A DNA stretch of 16,497 bases. Origin: UBA5734 sp964499985 (GTDB lineage: Bacteria > Bacillota > Clostridia > Saccharofermentanales > UBA5734). The stretch's first letter is position 1; each line of letters starts with the position of its first letter. Below, piece after piece: positions 1 through 6,715 of the stretch. The stretch covers positions 1 through 16,497 of the forward strand of contig CAZCMX010000046.1 of the NCBI GenBank assembly GCA_964499985.1, in the 5' to 3' direction. Position numbers and translations under genes: made by a program. The notes beneath the pieces were generated by a model. That model had not been told where the DNA came from. It made no database searches and worked only from the letters and a program-made list of their open reading frames with translations.

Positions 1-9
1 GGCAATTTC

Positions 10-38
10 TTTACAATAATAAGACCTTGTGATAAAAT
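10..38 (+). promoter_or_regulatory. sigma-A type promoter for tig
   Basis: A -35 box TTTACA lies at 10-15, a 17-nt spacer at 16-32 and a -10 box TAAAAT at 33-38. The -10 is preceded by TG at 30-31, giving an extended -10 (TGnTAAAAT). Transcription would start near 45, leaving a leader of roughly 65 nt before tig. The surrounding 60 bases are much more AT-rich than the rest of the window. The boxes are seen directly; activity is inferred. Confidence 0.75.
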
Positions 39-110
39 TTTTTAGCATTTGTAAATTAGGCGAAAAAGCGTCTCGACCGAGCCGCCAAGCCTTCTGGGAG
101 GATATCAATT

Positions 111-1451
111 ATGGCTTCTGTAATGGAAAAGAAAGAAAACAACGTGGTTGTCCTGACCATCGATGTTTCACCGGAAACCTTTGCTGACGCTCTGCAGCGC
201 TCATTCAAGAAGAATGCCGGCCGCTTCAGTGTCCCGGGCTTCCGCAAAGGCAAGGCGCCGATGCACATTGTCACCAAATATTATGGCGAAGGCGTCCTGT
301 ATGATGATGCCATCGATTTTGCCGCCAATCCGGCCTATCTGGCTGCGATTGCCGAGCATGGCATCACGCCGGTTTCCCGTCCGGAGCTCGATGTCCAGTC
401 GATCAGCCGCGAGGACGGCATGAAATTCACCGTCCAGATCACCGTCAAGCCGGACGTCGAACTCGGCCAGTACATCGGCGTCGAGGCTGTCATGCCGGAA
501 TTCCCGGTCACGGACGCTGACGTTGAACGCGACTTGGGCCGCACCCAGGAACGCAATGCCCGTCTCGTCCCGGTCGAAGGCCGCGGCATCGAGACCGGTG
601 ACACCGCCAATATCGATTATGAAGGCCTGAAAGACGGCGTCGCATTTGACGGCGGCACAGGTGCTTCCTATGATCTCAAGATCGGCTCCAATACCTTCAT
701 CCCCGGTTTTGAGGATGCCCTGATCGGCAAGACCGCCGGTGAGGAATTCGAGCTGCCGATCACCTTCCCCGAGGAATATGGCCATGCCGAGCTTGCCGGC
801 CAGGCTGTCATTTTCAAGGTCAAGGTCAATGAAGTCAAATTCCGTGAGCTGCCGGTCCTCGATGACGAGTTCGCCAAGGACGTCAGCGAGTTCGACACTC
901 TGGAGGAATACAAGGCCAGCATCAGGAAAAAGCTCGAGGAAAATGCGGCCGGCCGGGCTAAGGGTGCCTTCGAAGACAATGTCGTCAAGGCTGTCGTTGC
1001 CAATGCCACGATCGATGTGCCCGCGGCCATGATCGACAGCGAGGTTGACCAGATGGTCAATGAGCAGAGCCAGCAGATGCGCTACCAGGGCTTTGAGCTC
1101 GAGCAGTACCTCGGCTATATCGGCCAGACGATCGAGTCCTTCCGCGAACAGCTGCGTGACAGCGCCGAGACCCGTGTGCGCACCAGCCTGGTTCTCGAAG
1201 CCATCGCCGCCAAGGAAGAGATCCAGGCCAGCGAAGAAGAGATCGATGATGAAATCGGCCGCATGGCCCAGCTGTACGGCATGACCAAGGAAGACCTCAA
1301 GAGCCGGATCGCCCCCGGCGAGAACAGCTTTGTTGCCGAGAGCGTGGTCCGCAACAAGACCATCGCCCTGCTGAGCGAAAAAGCCGTCCAGATTGCCCCG
1401 CCGCCGGAAGCCGAAGAGCCAGAAGCAGCTGATGCTGACCTGGCTGAATAA
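111..1451 (+). CDS. tig: trigger factor, ribosome-associated chaperone and peptidyl-prolyl isomerase
   Basis: The 446-residue product is a full-length trigger factor (E. coli: 432). It binds the ribosome exit tunnel, shields nascent chains and isomerises prolyl bonds in the cytoplasm. The N-terminal ribosome-binding domain carries the signature GFRKGKAP at residues 43-50. An FKBP-type isomerase domain spans about residues 163-243, with IDYEG at 168-172 and IPGFEDALIG at 197-206. The rest forms the helical C-terminal cradle and ends in an acidic Glu/Ala/Pro-rich tail. The ATG at 111 is chosen because GGGAGG at 96-101 sits 9 nt upstream; Met5 would leave too long a spacing. Its position directly before clpP and clpX is a standard bacterial arrangement linking folding and proteolysis. 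Confidence 0.98.
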   Translation: MASVMEKKENNVVVLTIDVSPETFADALQRSFKKNAGRFSVPGFRKGKAPMHIVTKYYGEGVLYDDAIDFAANPAYLAAIAEHGITPVSRPELDVQSISREDGMKFTVQITVKPDVELGQYIGVEAVMPEFPVTDADVERDLGRTQERNARLVPVEGRGIETGDTANIDYEGLKDGVAFDGGTGASYDLKIGSNTFIPGFEDALIGKTAGEEFELPITFPEEYGHAELAGQAVIFKVKVNEVKFRELPVLDDEFAKDVSEFDTLEEYKASIRKKLEENAAGRAKGAFEDNVVKAVVANATIDVPAAMIDSEVDQMVNEQSQQMRYQGFELEQYLGYIGQTIESFREQLRDSAETRVRTSLVLEAIAAKEEIQASEEEIDDEIGRMAQLYGMTKEDLKSRIAPGENSFVAESVVRNKTIALLSEKAVQIAPPPEAEEPEAADADLAE

Positions 1452-1480
1452 GACCCGCGCAAGAGTCCCCCAGCACCTTT

Positions 1481-1495
1481 CGTAACATGGTTACG
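1481..1495. repeat. 15-bp inverted repeat upstream of the clpP promoter
   Basis: CGTAAC at 1481-1486 and GTTACG at 1490-1495 form a perfect 6-bp inverted repeat around ATG. It lies 8 bp upstream of the proposed clpP -35 box, so it could be an operator half-site pair or a small hairpin. No T-run follows, so it is not a tig terminator. Its function is unknown. Confidence 0.4.
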
Positions 1496-1503
1496 GTATC
1501 CTT

Positions 1504-1533
1504 TAGACAAACAGGCTAAATATCAGCTATGAT
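1504..1533 (+). promoter_or_regulatory. probable sigma-A type promoter for clpP-clpX
   Basis: TAGACA at 1504-1509 (5 of 6 matches to TTGACA), an 18-nt spacer and TATGAT at 1528-1533 (5 of 6 matches to TATAAT). Transcription would start near 1540 and give a leader of about 75 nt before clpP. This suggests that clpPX can be transcribed apart from tig. The boxes are visible; activity is inferred. Confidence 0.55.
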
Positions 1534-1569
1534 ACAGAAGGGAGCTTTCGCAAGGAAGTTTCCTTCTGT
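1534..1569 (+). repeat. 10-bp inverted repeat in the clpP promoter/leader
   Basis: ACAGAAGGGA at 1534-1543 can pair with TTCCTTCTGT at 1560-1569 over 10 base pairs, one of them G-U, around a 16-nt loop. It begins directly after the -10 box and spans the expected start of transcription. It could be a repressor operator or a hairpin at the 5' end of the clpP mRNA. It does not resemble the CtsR direct repeat or the CIRCE element. Confidence 0.45.
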
Positions 1570-1598
1570 CTATCTGACAAAACCATGCATCAAGCATC

Positions 1599-1605
1599 AA
1601 AGGAG
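1599..1605 (+). promoter_or_regulatory. ribosome binding site that fixes the clpP start
   Basis: AAAGGAG lies 10 nt upstream of the ATG at 1616. The reading frame is open further upstream to an ATG at 1529, but that one overlaps the promoter and lacks such a site. Confidence 0.8.
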
Positions 1606-1615
1606 TGAAAAACTT

Positions 1616-2200
1616 ATGAGTCTCGTCCCAATCGTTGTCGAACAGACCAATCGCGGTGAGCGATCCTACGATATCTTTTCCCGCCTCCTGAAGGAGCGCA
1701 TCATCATCCTCAGCGATGAGGTCAACTCCGTCACGGCCAGCCTGGTCACCGCCCAGCTCCTGTTCCTCGAAGCCGAGGACCCGGACAAGGATATCCAGCT
1801 CTACATCAATAGCCCCGGTGGTGAAGTCACCTCCGGCCTGATGATCTATGACACCATGCAGTACATCAAGGCCGACGTTCAGACGATCTGCATGGGCATG
1901 GCCGCCTCGATGGGCGCCTTCCTCCTGGCTGCCGGTGCGCCGGGCAAGCGTTTTGCCCTGCCGAATGCCGAGATCATGATCCACCAGCCGTCCGGCGGGG
2001 CCCAGGGCCAGGCGACGGATATCCGCATCGCCGCTGAGCATATCCTGAAAATGAAAGACCGCCTCAACCGCATCCTGTCGGACCGGACCGGCCAGACTCT
2101 GGAAAAGATCGCCGCCGACACCGAGCGCGACAACTGGATGACCGCCGAGGATGCCAAGCTTTACGGCATCATCGACCACATCATGGAAAAGAGGGCCTGA
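1616..2200 (+). CDS. clpP: ATP-dependent Clp protease proteolytic subunit
   Basis: This 194-residue serine peptidase assembles into the two-ring barrel that degrades proteins fed in by ClpX or ClpC/A. The catalytic triad is complete: Ser98 in GMAAS (94-98), His123 in MIHQP (121-125) and Asp172 in TERD. The oxyanion-strand region SPGG is at residues 66-69. Length and residue spacing match E. coli ClpP (mature Ser97, His122, Asp171). The start at 1616 is chosen over an in-frame ATG at 1529 because the family N-terminus begins MSLVPIVVEQT and a good ribosome binding site is in place; the extra 29 residues of the longer form look unlike any ClpP leader. clpX follows after 3 bp, so the two are co-transcribed and probably translationally coupled. 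Confidence 0.98.
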   Translation: MSLVPIVVEQTNRGERSYDIFSRLLKERIIILSDEVNSVTASLVTAQLLFLEAEDPDKDIQLYINSPGGEVTSGLMIYDTMQYIKADVQTICMGMAASMGAFLLAAGAPGKRFALPNAEIMIHQPSGGAQGQATDIRIAAEHILKMKDRLNRILSDRTGQTLEKIAADTERDNWMTAEDAKLYGIIDHIMEKRA

Positions 2201-2203
2201 TCA

Positions 2204-3550
2204 ATGGACAATAACGGCAAAGGCAAGGGTGGCTCTTCCGGCGGACCAGGCACCCAGCCCCCGCGCGGCAAGCGCCAGTCAGGCACAGGGGATACGGACG
2301 CCTATGTTCCGGTCACCTGCTCGTTCTGTGGCAAATCCGAAGGCCAGGTCAGCCGCCTGATTGCCGGCCCCGGTGTTTTCATCTGCAACGAATGTGTCAG
2401 CCTCTGTGAAGAAATCCTCAGCGAAGAAGACCAGTCCCTGGGTGGGGAACTGGCCAAAGCCCCCGCCATGGGCGAGCTGATGTCACCTGCCCGGATCAAG
2501 GAAGCGCTCGACCAGTACGTGATCGGCCAGGACAAGGCCAAAAAAGCCTTGTCCGTTGCCGTTTACAACCACTACAAACGCGTCTATGCCGGAGCGGCCA
2601 GCAAGGCTGAGGATGATGTCGAGCTTTCGAAAAGCAATATTCTCCTGATTGGTCCGACAGGCACAGGCAAGACATTCCTGGCCCAGACCCTGGCCCGGAT
2701 TCTCGATGTCCCATTTGCCATCGCCGATGCCACCGCCCTGACCGAGGCTGGCTATGTCGGCGAAGATGTCGAAAACATCCTGCTCAAGCTGATCCAGAAT
2801 GCCGATTTCGATATCGAGCGCGCCAAACGCGGCATCATCTACATCGATGAAATCGACAAGATTGCCAGGAAGTCCGACAATCCCTCGATCACGCGCGATG
2901 TCAGTGGCGAAGGGGTCCAGCAGGCCCTGCTCAAGATCCTCGAGAGCACCGTCGCCAATGTCCCGCCCCAGGGTGGCCGCAAGCATCCGCACCAGGAATT
3001 CATCCAGATCGACACGACCAATATCCTGTTCATCCTCGGCGGCGCCTTTGACGGCCTGGACAAGGTTATTTCGCAGCGTGTCGGCAAGAAATCGATGGGC
3101 TTTGGCGCGACAGTCGAGAGCAAGCAGGAATATGATGTCGGCGAGCTCCTGACGAAGCTGATGCCGCAGGATCTTTTGAAATTCGGCCTGATTCCCGAAT
3201 TTGTCGGCCGCATTCCGGTCGTGGTGACCTTGACAGGTCTCGACGAGAATGCACTGGTCCGTATCCTGCAGGAACCGCGCAATGCCCTGATCAAGCAATA
3301 CAAGAAGCTGTTCGACTATGATGGCGTGGCCCTGGAGTTTGAACCGGACGCGATCCAGGAGATCGCCCGCCAGGCATTGGGCCGCAATACCGGCGCCCGT
3401 GGCCTCAGGGCAATCCTTGAGGAAATCATGCTCGATGTGATGTTCGAAATCCCCTCCAGAAGCGATGTCAGCCGCTGCATCATCACCCTTGACAATGTCT
3501 TGCACAAGACACCGCCCGAGGTGATTCTCAAGCAGGAGCTGTCTGCCTGA
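2204..3550 (+). CDS. clpX: ATP-dependent Clp protease ATP-binding subunit ClpX
   Basis: ClpX is the AAA+ unfoldase that recognises tagged substrates and threads them into ClpP. The 448-residue product has an N-terminal four-Cys zinc-binding domain (Cys39, Cys42, Cys61, Cys64), Walker A GPTGTGKT at 150-157, pore-1 loop GYVG at 183-186, Walker B IIYIDEID at 211-218, the RKH pore loop near 259-261 and sensor 2 GARGLR at 397-402. The ClpP-docking loop reads MGF (298-300) where most ClpX proteins have IGF. About 38 residues precede the first Cys, against about 10-15 in E. coli and B. subtilis. This extension is Gly/Lys/Pro-rich, and no alternative ATG, GTG or TTG lies within it, so it appears real. 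AAGAGG inside the end of clpP serves as the ribosome binding site. A strong terminator follows. Confidence 0.98.
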   Translation: MDNNGKGKGGSSGGPGTQPPRGKRQSGTGDTDAYVPVTCSFCGKSEGQVSRLIAGPGVFICNECVSLCEEILSEEDQSLGGELAKAPAMGELMSPARIKEALDQYVIGQDKAKKALSVAVYNHYKRVYAGAASKAEDDVELSKSNILLIGPTGTGKTFLAQTLARILDVPFAIADATALTEAGYVGEDVENILLKLIQNADFDIERAKRGIIYIDEIDKIARKSDNPSITRDVSGEGVQQALLKILESTVANVPPQGGRKHPHQEFIQIDTTNILFILGGAFDGLDKVISQRVGKKSMGFGATVESKQEYDVGELLTKLMPQDLLKFGLIPEFVGRIPVVVTLTGLDENALVRILQEPRNALIKQYKKLFDYDGVALEFEPDAIQEIARQALGRNTGARGLRAILEEIMLDVMFEIPSRSDVSRCIITLDNVLHKTPPEVILKQELSA

Positions 3551-3582
3551 CCCGATCTTGTCGAAAGCACAAGTCCGCCTGA

Positions 3583-3600
3583 GCCCTGGAATGACAGGGC
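3583..3600 (+). repeat. small hairpin downstream of clpX
   Basis: GCCCTG at 3583-3588 pairs with CAGGGC at 3595-3600 around a 6-nt loop. No T-run follows. It may be an mRNA 3'-end structure; the true terminator is further downstream. Confidence 0.3.
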
Positions 3601-3644
3601 CGGCCAGAACCTCTTGTCGAATATCCACGTCTTTTGACGCCTGA

Positions 3645-3674
3645 CAGGCACCCAACCGGGTGCCTGTTTTCTTT
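3645..3674 (+). terminator. intrinsic terminator of the tig-clpP-clpX block
   Basis: CAGGCACCC at 3645-3653 pairs perfectly with GGGTGCCTG at 3658-3666 around a 4-nt AACC loop, and TTTTCTTT follows at 3667-3674. This is a textbook Rho-independent terminator on the + strand. It separates clpX from the pilus operon. Confidence 0.93.
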
Positions 3675-3697
3675 ATGCTGAACCTGTCGCAAAAACC

Positions 3698-3725
3698 GCG
3701 AGGGCAGCCAGCCCGTCTCCCTCGC
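3698..3725 (+). promoter_or_regulatory. GC-rich leader hairpin before the pilus operon
   Basis: GCGAGGG at 3698-3704 pairs perfectly with CCCTCGC at 3719-3725 around a 14-nt loop. It lies between the clpX terminator and the first pilus gene, with its 3' edge 22 nt from the start codon. It could affect translation or mRNA stability of the leader. No convincing sigma-A promoter is visible in the 73 bp between the terminator and the gene, so how the operon is transcribed is not clear from sequence. Confidence 0.35.
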
Positions 3726-3747
3726 CAGTCCCACAAGGCAGGCAGGT

Positions 3748-5490
3748 ATGAAAATGCAGGATCCACCGCCCAATCATCAGCAGCCATTGCTGTCCCAAAA
3801 CCAGATGGTGATCAAGCCCGTTGACCAGGTGGTCTGTCCTGAGGCTGTCTATCTGCTCAGCCAGATTCGCCATCCTGCCTTGCCAGCCCTGCGGGGCGTG
3901 GAAGCCATTTCCCTCGAGGGCCAGCCGCCGCGAGACTGTTTCCTCTTCGACTTTCTGCCCGGGACCAGCTTGAACCATCTGGTCAAATCCGAAGTGCCAG
4001 AATGGACCTTGCCGGCCCAGATCCGGTTTTTCGCTGAGCTGGCGCGGATTGTGGACTTTCTCCATGTGCAATGCCAGCCAGGGCTTCTCCATCTCGATAT
4101 CAAACCGGCCAATGTGCTGTTCGGGCCGGATCAGCGGCCGCGCCTGATTGATTTCGGGGCGATGCAATTCCAAAGGCCAAATCCACCGGATGAGGCGTCC
4201 ACTGGCGCTGCTGCGGCTGCTGGCCCTGGGCAGGACATGGCTTGCACACCCGGCTTTGCAGCCCCGGAGGTCCTGCAGGGCCGTCCTGTCATGGCCTCCG
4301 ATGTCTATGCCATTGCCCTGACCTTGCTTTCGGTCCTGACCGGGCTGGATGCTGGCGATACAATCAAGGCCAGGCTGCCGGATCTCCTGCGGACCTTGCC
4401 GCCGCCAGTTTCCAGTGTCCTGAGGTGCAGCCTGCAGACCAGCCCGCAAGACCGTTATGCCACTGCCGGGGACCTGGCACAGGACCTGGAACTGGCCGCC
4501 AAAAGGCTGGAACTGCCTGAACAGCCCGAGGTGATGGCTGATGACCGGATCGAGACCCTGCCACCTGCTGCCAGGGCCGAGGCTCAGCCTGATCCGGCTG
4601 ATGCGACACCCCAGACAGAACCCGCCCCGGGCCTACCGTCGCCCGGGCAACCTTCCCGGCTGGTTTGCATCTGGGATGGCCCTGAATTTGGCTGTGAACT
4701 GGCGGTCCAGCTCAGGCACTATTATGCCAGGGTGCTCGTCATCGATTGCGATCTGATGAGTCCGCAAGCGGACCTTTTGCTGGGGAAAAAGAATCGGACC
4801 AGCCTGACCACACCGGTCCGTTCGGCTGACAACTTGAATCTGGTCCTCAAGGAGGCCCTGCGGGGGACCCTCAATAGCCGCCGCTTGCGGGAGCTGGCCT
4901 GGCCTTCCCTGGCCGAATCCGTTGACCTGCTGGTTTTTGGCGACCATCTCGATGAATACGACCATATTCCCGCCGGCAGTCTCCTGAAGCTGCTGGAGAT
5001 AGCCCGGATGAGCTATCCCGTGGTCGTTCTGTTATGCAACCGGTTTATTTATGATGCTTTCACTTGTCTGGGCCTGATGACTGCAGACCAGATCCTGGTC
5101 CCCTTGCCCGGCCATGCGGCTGCCTTCCGCTCTGCCAACCGGTCGATTGATTTCCTCACCCTGCGCCACCAGATTGATCCCTTGCGGGTCCATTTCGTTG
5201 CCTTCCCCTATGACGAACGTACGGATCTGAGCCTGGGGACACTGGATATCCTGAGCCGGCAGCGCCTGGTTGGCAGTATACGCCTGGCCTTGGGCCGGCA
5301 AAGGCAGAAAGGGACGGCCAAGCCCTATGCCATAGAGATCAGCGCCTGCAATGCCAAAGAATACGATGGCATCATCGCCCGCCTCGGCGCGATGGCCAGA
5401 AAGGAAGACAAGCATGCCAATCGTCACCTCTCACGCCCTGTTCGCCGAACAATACGGTTCCTATCGCGCCAGGCCCATCCTGCTCAATGA
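3748..5490 (+). CDS. Ser/Thr-kinase-like domain fused to a degenerate CpaE/TadZ-like ATPase domain
   Basis: The 580-residue soluble protein has two parts. Residues about 18-255 resemble a Hanks-type kinase: VIK with Lys23, Glu32 as a possible helix-C glutamate, the catalytic loop HLDIKPAN at 115-122, DFG at 135-137, APE at 172-174, DVYA at 185-188 and the late Arg236. The glycine-rich loop is absent because the domain starts at about strand beta-3. A Pro/Ala/Glu-rich linker (about 256-302) leads to a MinD/CpaE-like domain (about 303-520) that keeps the Walker A'-like stretch VLVIDCDLMSP at 329-339. Where the deviant Walker A (KGGvGKT) should be it has DGPEFGCELA at 310-319, with no lysine. 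In Tad systems CpaE/TadZ positions the pilus machine, so this gene probably supplies that role. It overlaps cpaF by 77 bp. The start is uncertain: ATG 3748 has AAGG 9 nt upstream, and ATG 3754 is also possible. Confidence 0.75.
   Translation: MKMQDPPPNHQQPLLSQNQMVIKPVDQVVCPEAVYLLSQIRHPALPALRGVEAISLEGQPPRDCFLFDFLPGTSLNHLVKSEVPEWTLPAQIRFFAELARIVDFLHVQCQPGLLHLDIKPANVLFGPDQRPRLIDFGAMQFQRPNPPDEASTGAAAAAGPGQDMACTPGFAAPEVLQGRPVMASDVYAIALTLLSVLTGLDAGDTIKARLPDLLRTLPPPVSSVLRCSLQTSPQDRYATAGDLAQDLELAAKRLELPEQPEVMADDRIETLPPAARAEAQPDPADATPQTEPAPGLPSPGQPSRLVCIWDGPEFGCELAVQLRHYYARVLVIDCDLMSPQADLLLGKKNRTSLTTPVRSADNLNLVLKEALRGTLNSRRLRELAWPSLAESVDLLVFGDHLDEYDHIPAGSLLKLLEIARMSYPVVVLLCNRFIYDAFTCLGLMTADQILVPLPGHAAAFRSANRSIDFLTLRHQIDPLRVHFVAFPYDERTDLSLGTLDILSRQRLVGSIRLALGRQRQKGTAKPYAIEISACNAKEYDGIIARLGAMARKEDKHANRHLSRPVRRTIRFLSRQAHPAQ
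5400..5405 (+). promoter_or_regulatory. ribosome binding site that fixes the cpaF start
   Basis: AAAGGA lies 8 nt before the ATG at 5414, inside the end of the kinase-CpaE gene. The frame is open back to an ATG at 5351, which has no comparable site. Confidence 0.75.
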
Positions 5491-6715
5491 TGCGCCGCAC
5501 CCGGATTTCAATCCGCCTGCTCTGACCGATCTGATCGCCCAGGTATCTGCCCGGGTCCTGGCTTCGGAGCCCGCTCTGGTCGCCGAGGTTGCTGCAGGCA
5601 AAATCGAACGGTCCGTCCTGGAGAATCTGATCCAGAAAACCGCCGACCAGGAAAGCCTGCGAGCCGGGTACTATGCGACCGAGCTTCGACAGCAGACCAT
5701 GGATTTCCTGTTTGGCTATGGCCCCTTGCAGGAATATGTCGACGATCCGGATGTGACCGATATTGATGGGACAGGTCCTGCTGAATTCACCATCAAGCGC
5801 CATGGCCAGCGGCTGCCCATCGCGGTCCGCTTCAACTCGGAACGGGCCTACGACACGTACTGTCGATTGCTGATCATTCGCCAGGGCGGCCAGATCAATG
5901 ACAATGACAGCCACTGCCGGGTCACAGATGAGCGTTATCGGCTGCGGATCAATGTCACGGTCCCGCCGCGCAGCGTCACCGTTCCGACGGTCTGTATCCG
6001 CAAGCACCGGAGTGTCGCCTATACGCTGGAGCAGCTGGCCTTGCTGGGCATGTTTCCGCCTGAGGCTGTGCCGCTTTTAAAGACCATCAGCAGCTCGGAC
6101 CAGTCCTTCCTGATCTGCGGCAAGGGCGCATCAGGCAAAACCACCCTGCTGCGCGCCATGATCAAGGCCATGCCGCTTCTGGAACGGGTGCTTATCGCAG
6201 AAAGCGACAGCGAAATCTATCCGGAAAAACCCTATTGCCTGATCCACCGGATCCGCAAGGGGCACGAAGGCGGATTGCCTGTCACGCTGCGCGACCTGGT
6301 CGCAGATGGCCTGACCATGTCTTTGGACACCTACTGTATCGGGGAAATCGTTGGCGATGAGGCGCTGGAATTCATCAAGGCAGCCTATTCCGGGCATCGT
6401 TGCCTGGCCACCACTCATGCCGAAAGCGGTCGCGATGCCCTTGAACGCCTGCTGTCCCTGGCGCGCCCAGCCACGAGTGGCGAAAGCGAAACGAGCTTGC
6501 GCACCATGCTGGCCAAGGGTGTCGATACCGTGCTCTACTTGAGAAATTTCCGTCTGGAGGAGATCTGGACTGTCACGAGCAGCCAAAACCGGGAGGAACA
6601 GTATGAAATGGATCGAGTTTGGCCGCAGCCGGCGGCAACGGTTGGAAATCCTCCAGCTGACGAGTTTGCTGAACCGCTGGTGTCAAGTCCGGGAAAACCT
6701 GATCTATGCCTTTGA
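5414..6715 (+). CDS. cpaF: CpaF/TadA-type secretion ATPase of the Tad pilus
   Basis: The 433-residue product is the type II/IV secretion ATPase expected to power assembly of the Flp pilus at the inner face of the membrane. The N-terminal region (about 1-110) is helical. The core has Walker A GKGASGKTT at 236-244, a Walker B region YCIGEIVGDEAL at 307-318 and a His box GHRCLATTHAES at 327-338. The Asp-box region reads AESDSEIYP (262-270) instead of the usual EDTxEL-type sequence, and the Walker B follow-on is GEIVGDEA rather than GEVRGxEA. The enzyme therefore looks intact but divergent. The start at 5414 is set by AAAGGA 8 nt upstream. Its last 37 codons overlap the next gene in another frame, and this tail (397-433) is Pro-rich and probably not part of the folded domain. 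Confidence 0.88.
   Translation: MPIVTSHALFAEQYGSYRARPILLNDAPHPDFNPPALTDLIAQVSARVLASEPALVAEVAAGKIERSVLENLIQKTADQESLRAGYYATELRQQTMDFLFGYGPLQEYVDDPDVTDIDGTGPAEFTIKRHGQRLPIAVRFNSERAYDTYCRLLIIRQGGQINDNDSHCRVTDERYRLRINVTVPPRSVTVPTVCIRKHRSVAYTLEQLALLGMFPPEAVPLLKTISSSDQSFLICGKGASGKTTLLRAMIKAMPLLERVLIAESDSEIYPEKPYCLIHRIRKGHEGGLPVTLRDLVADGLTMSLDTYCIGEIVGDEALEFIKAAYSGHRCLATTHAESGRDALERLLSLARPATSGESETSLRTMLAKGVDTVLYLRNFRLEEIWTVTSSQNREEQYEMDRVWPQPAATVGNPPADEFAEPLVSSPGKPDLCL

Noticed and set aside
1529..1615. 29-residue N-terminal extension of ClpP from ATG 1529
   Set aside because: That ATG lies inside the proposed -10 box and has no ribosome binding site; the family start and AAAGGAG support 1616.
1452..1615. 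CtsR or CIRCE heat-shock operator before clpP
   Set aside because: No GGTCAAA-type tandem repeat and no TTAGCACTC-N9-GAGTGCTAA was found.
3556..3621. Direct repeat TCTTGTCGAA at 3556-3565 and 3612-3621 as a regulatory or attachment site
   Set aside because: Only 10 bp, two copies, downstream of clpX and ahead of a terminator; no integrase or mobile gene nearby, so chance is likely.
2483..3787. 434-codon open frame on the minus strand across clpX
   Set aside because: It is antisense to a fully conserved ClpX and arises from GC-rich codon periodicity; no ribosome binding site or recognisable domain.
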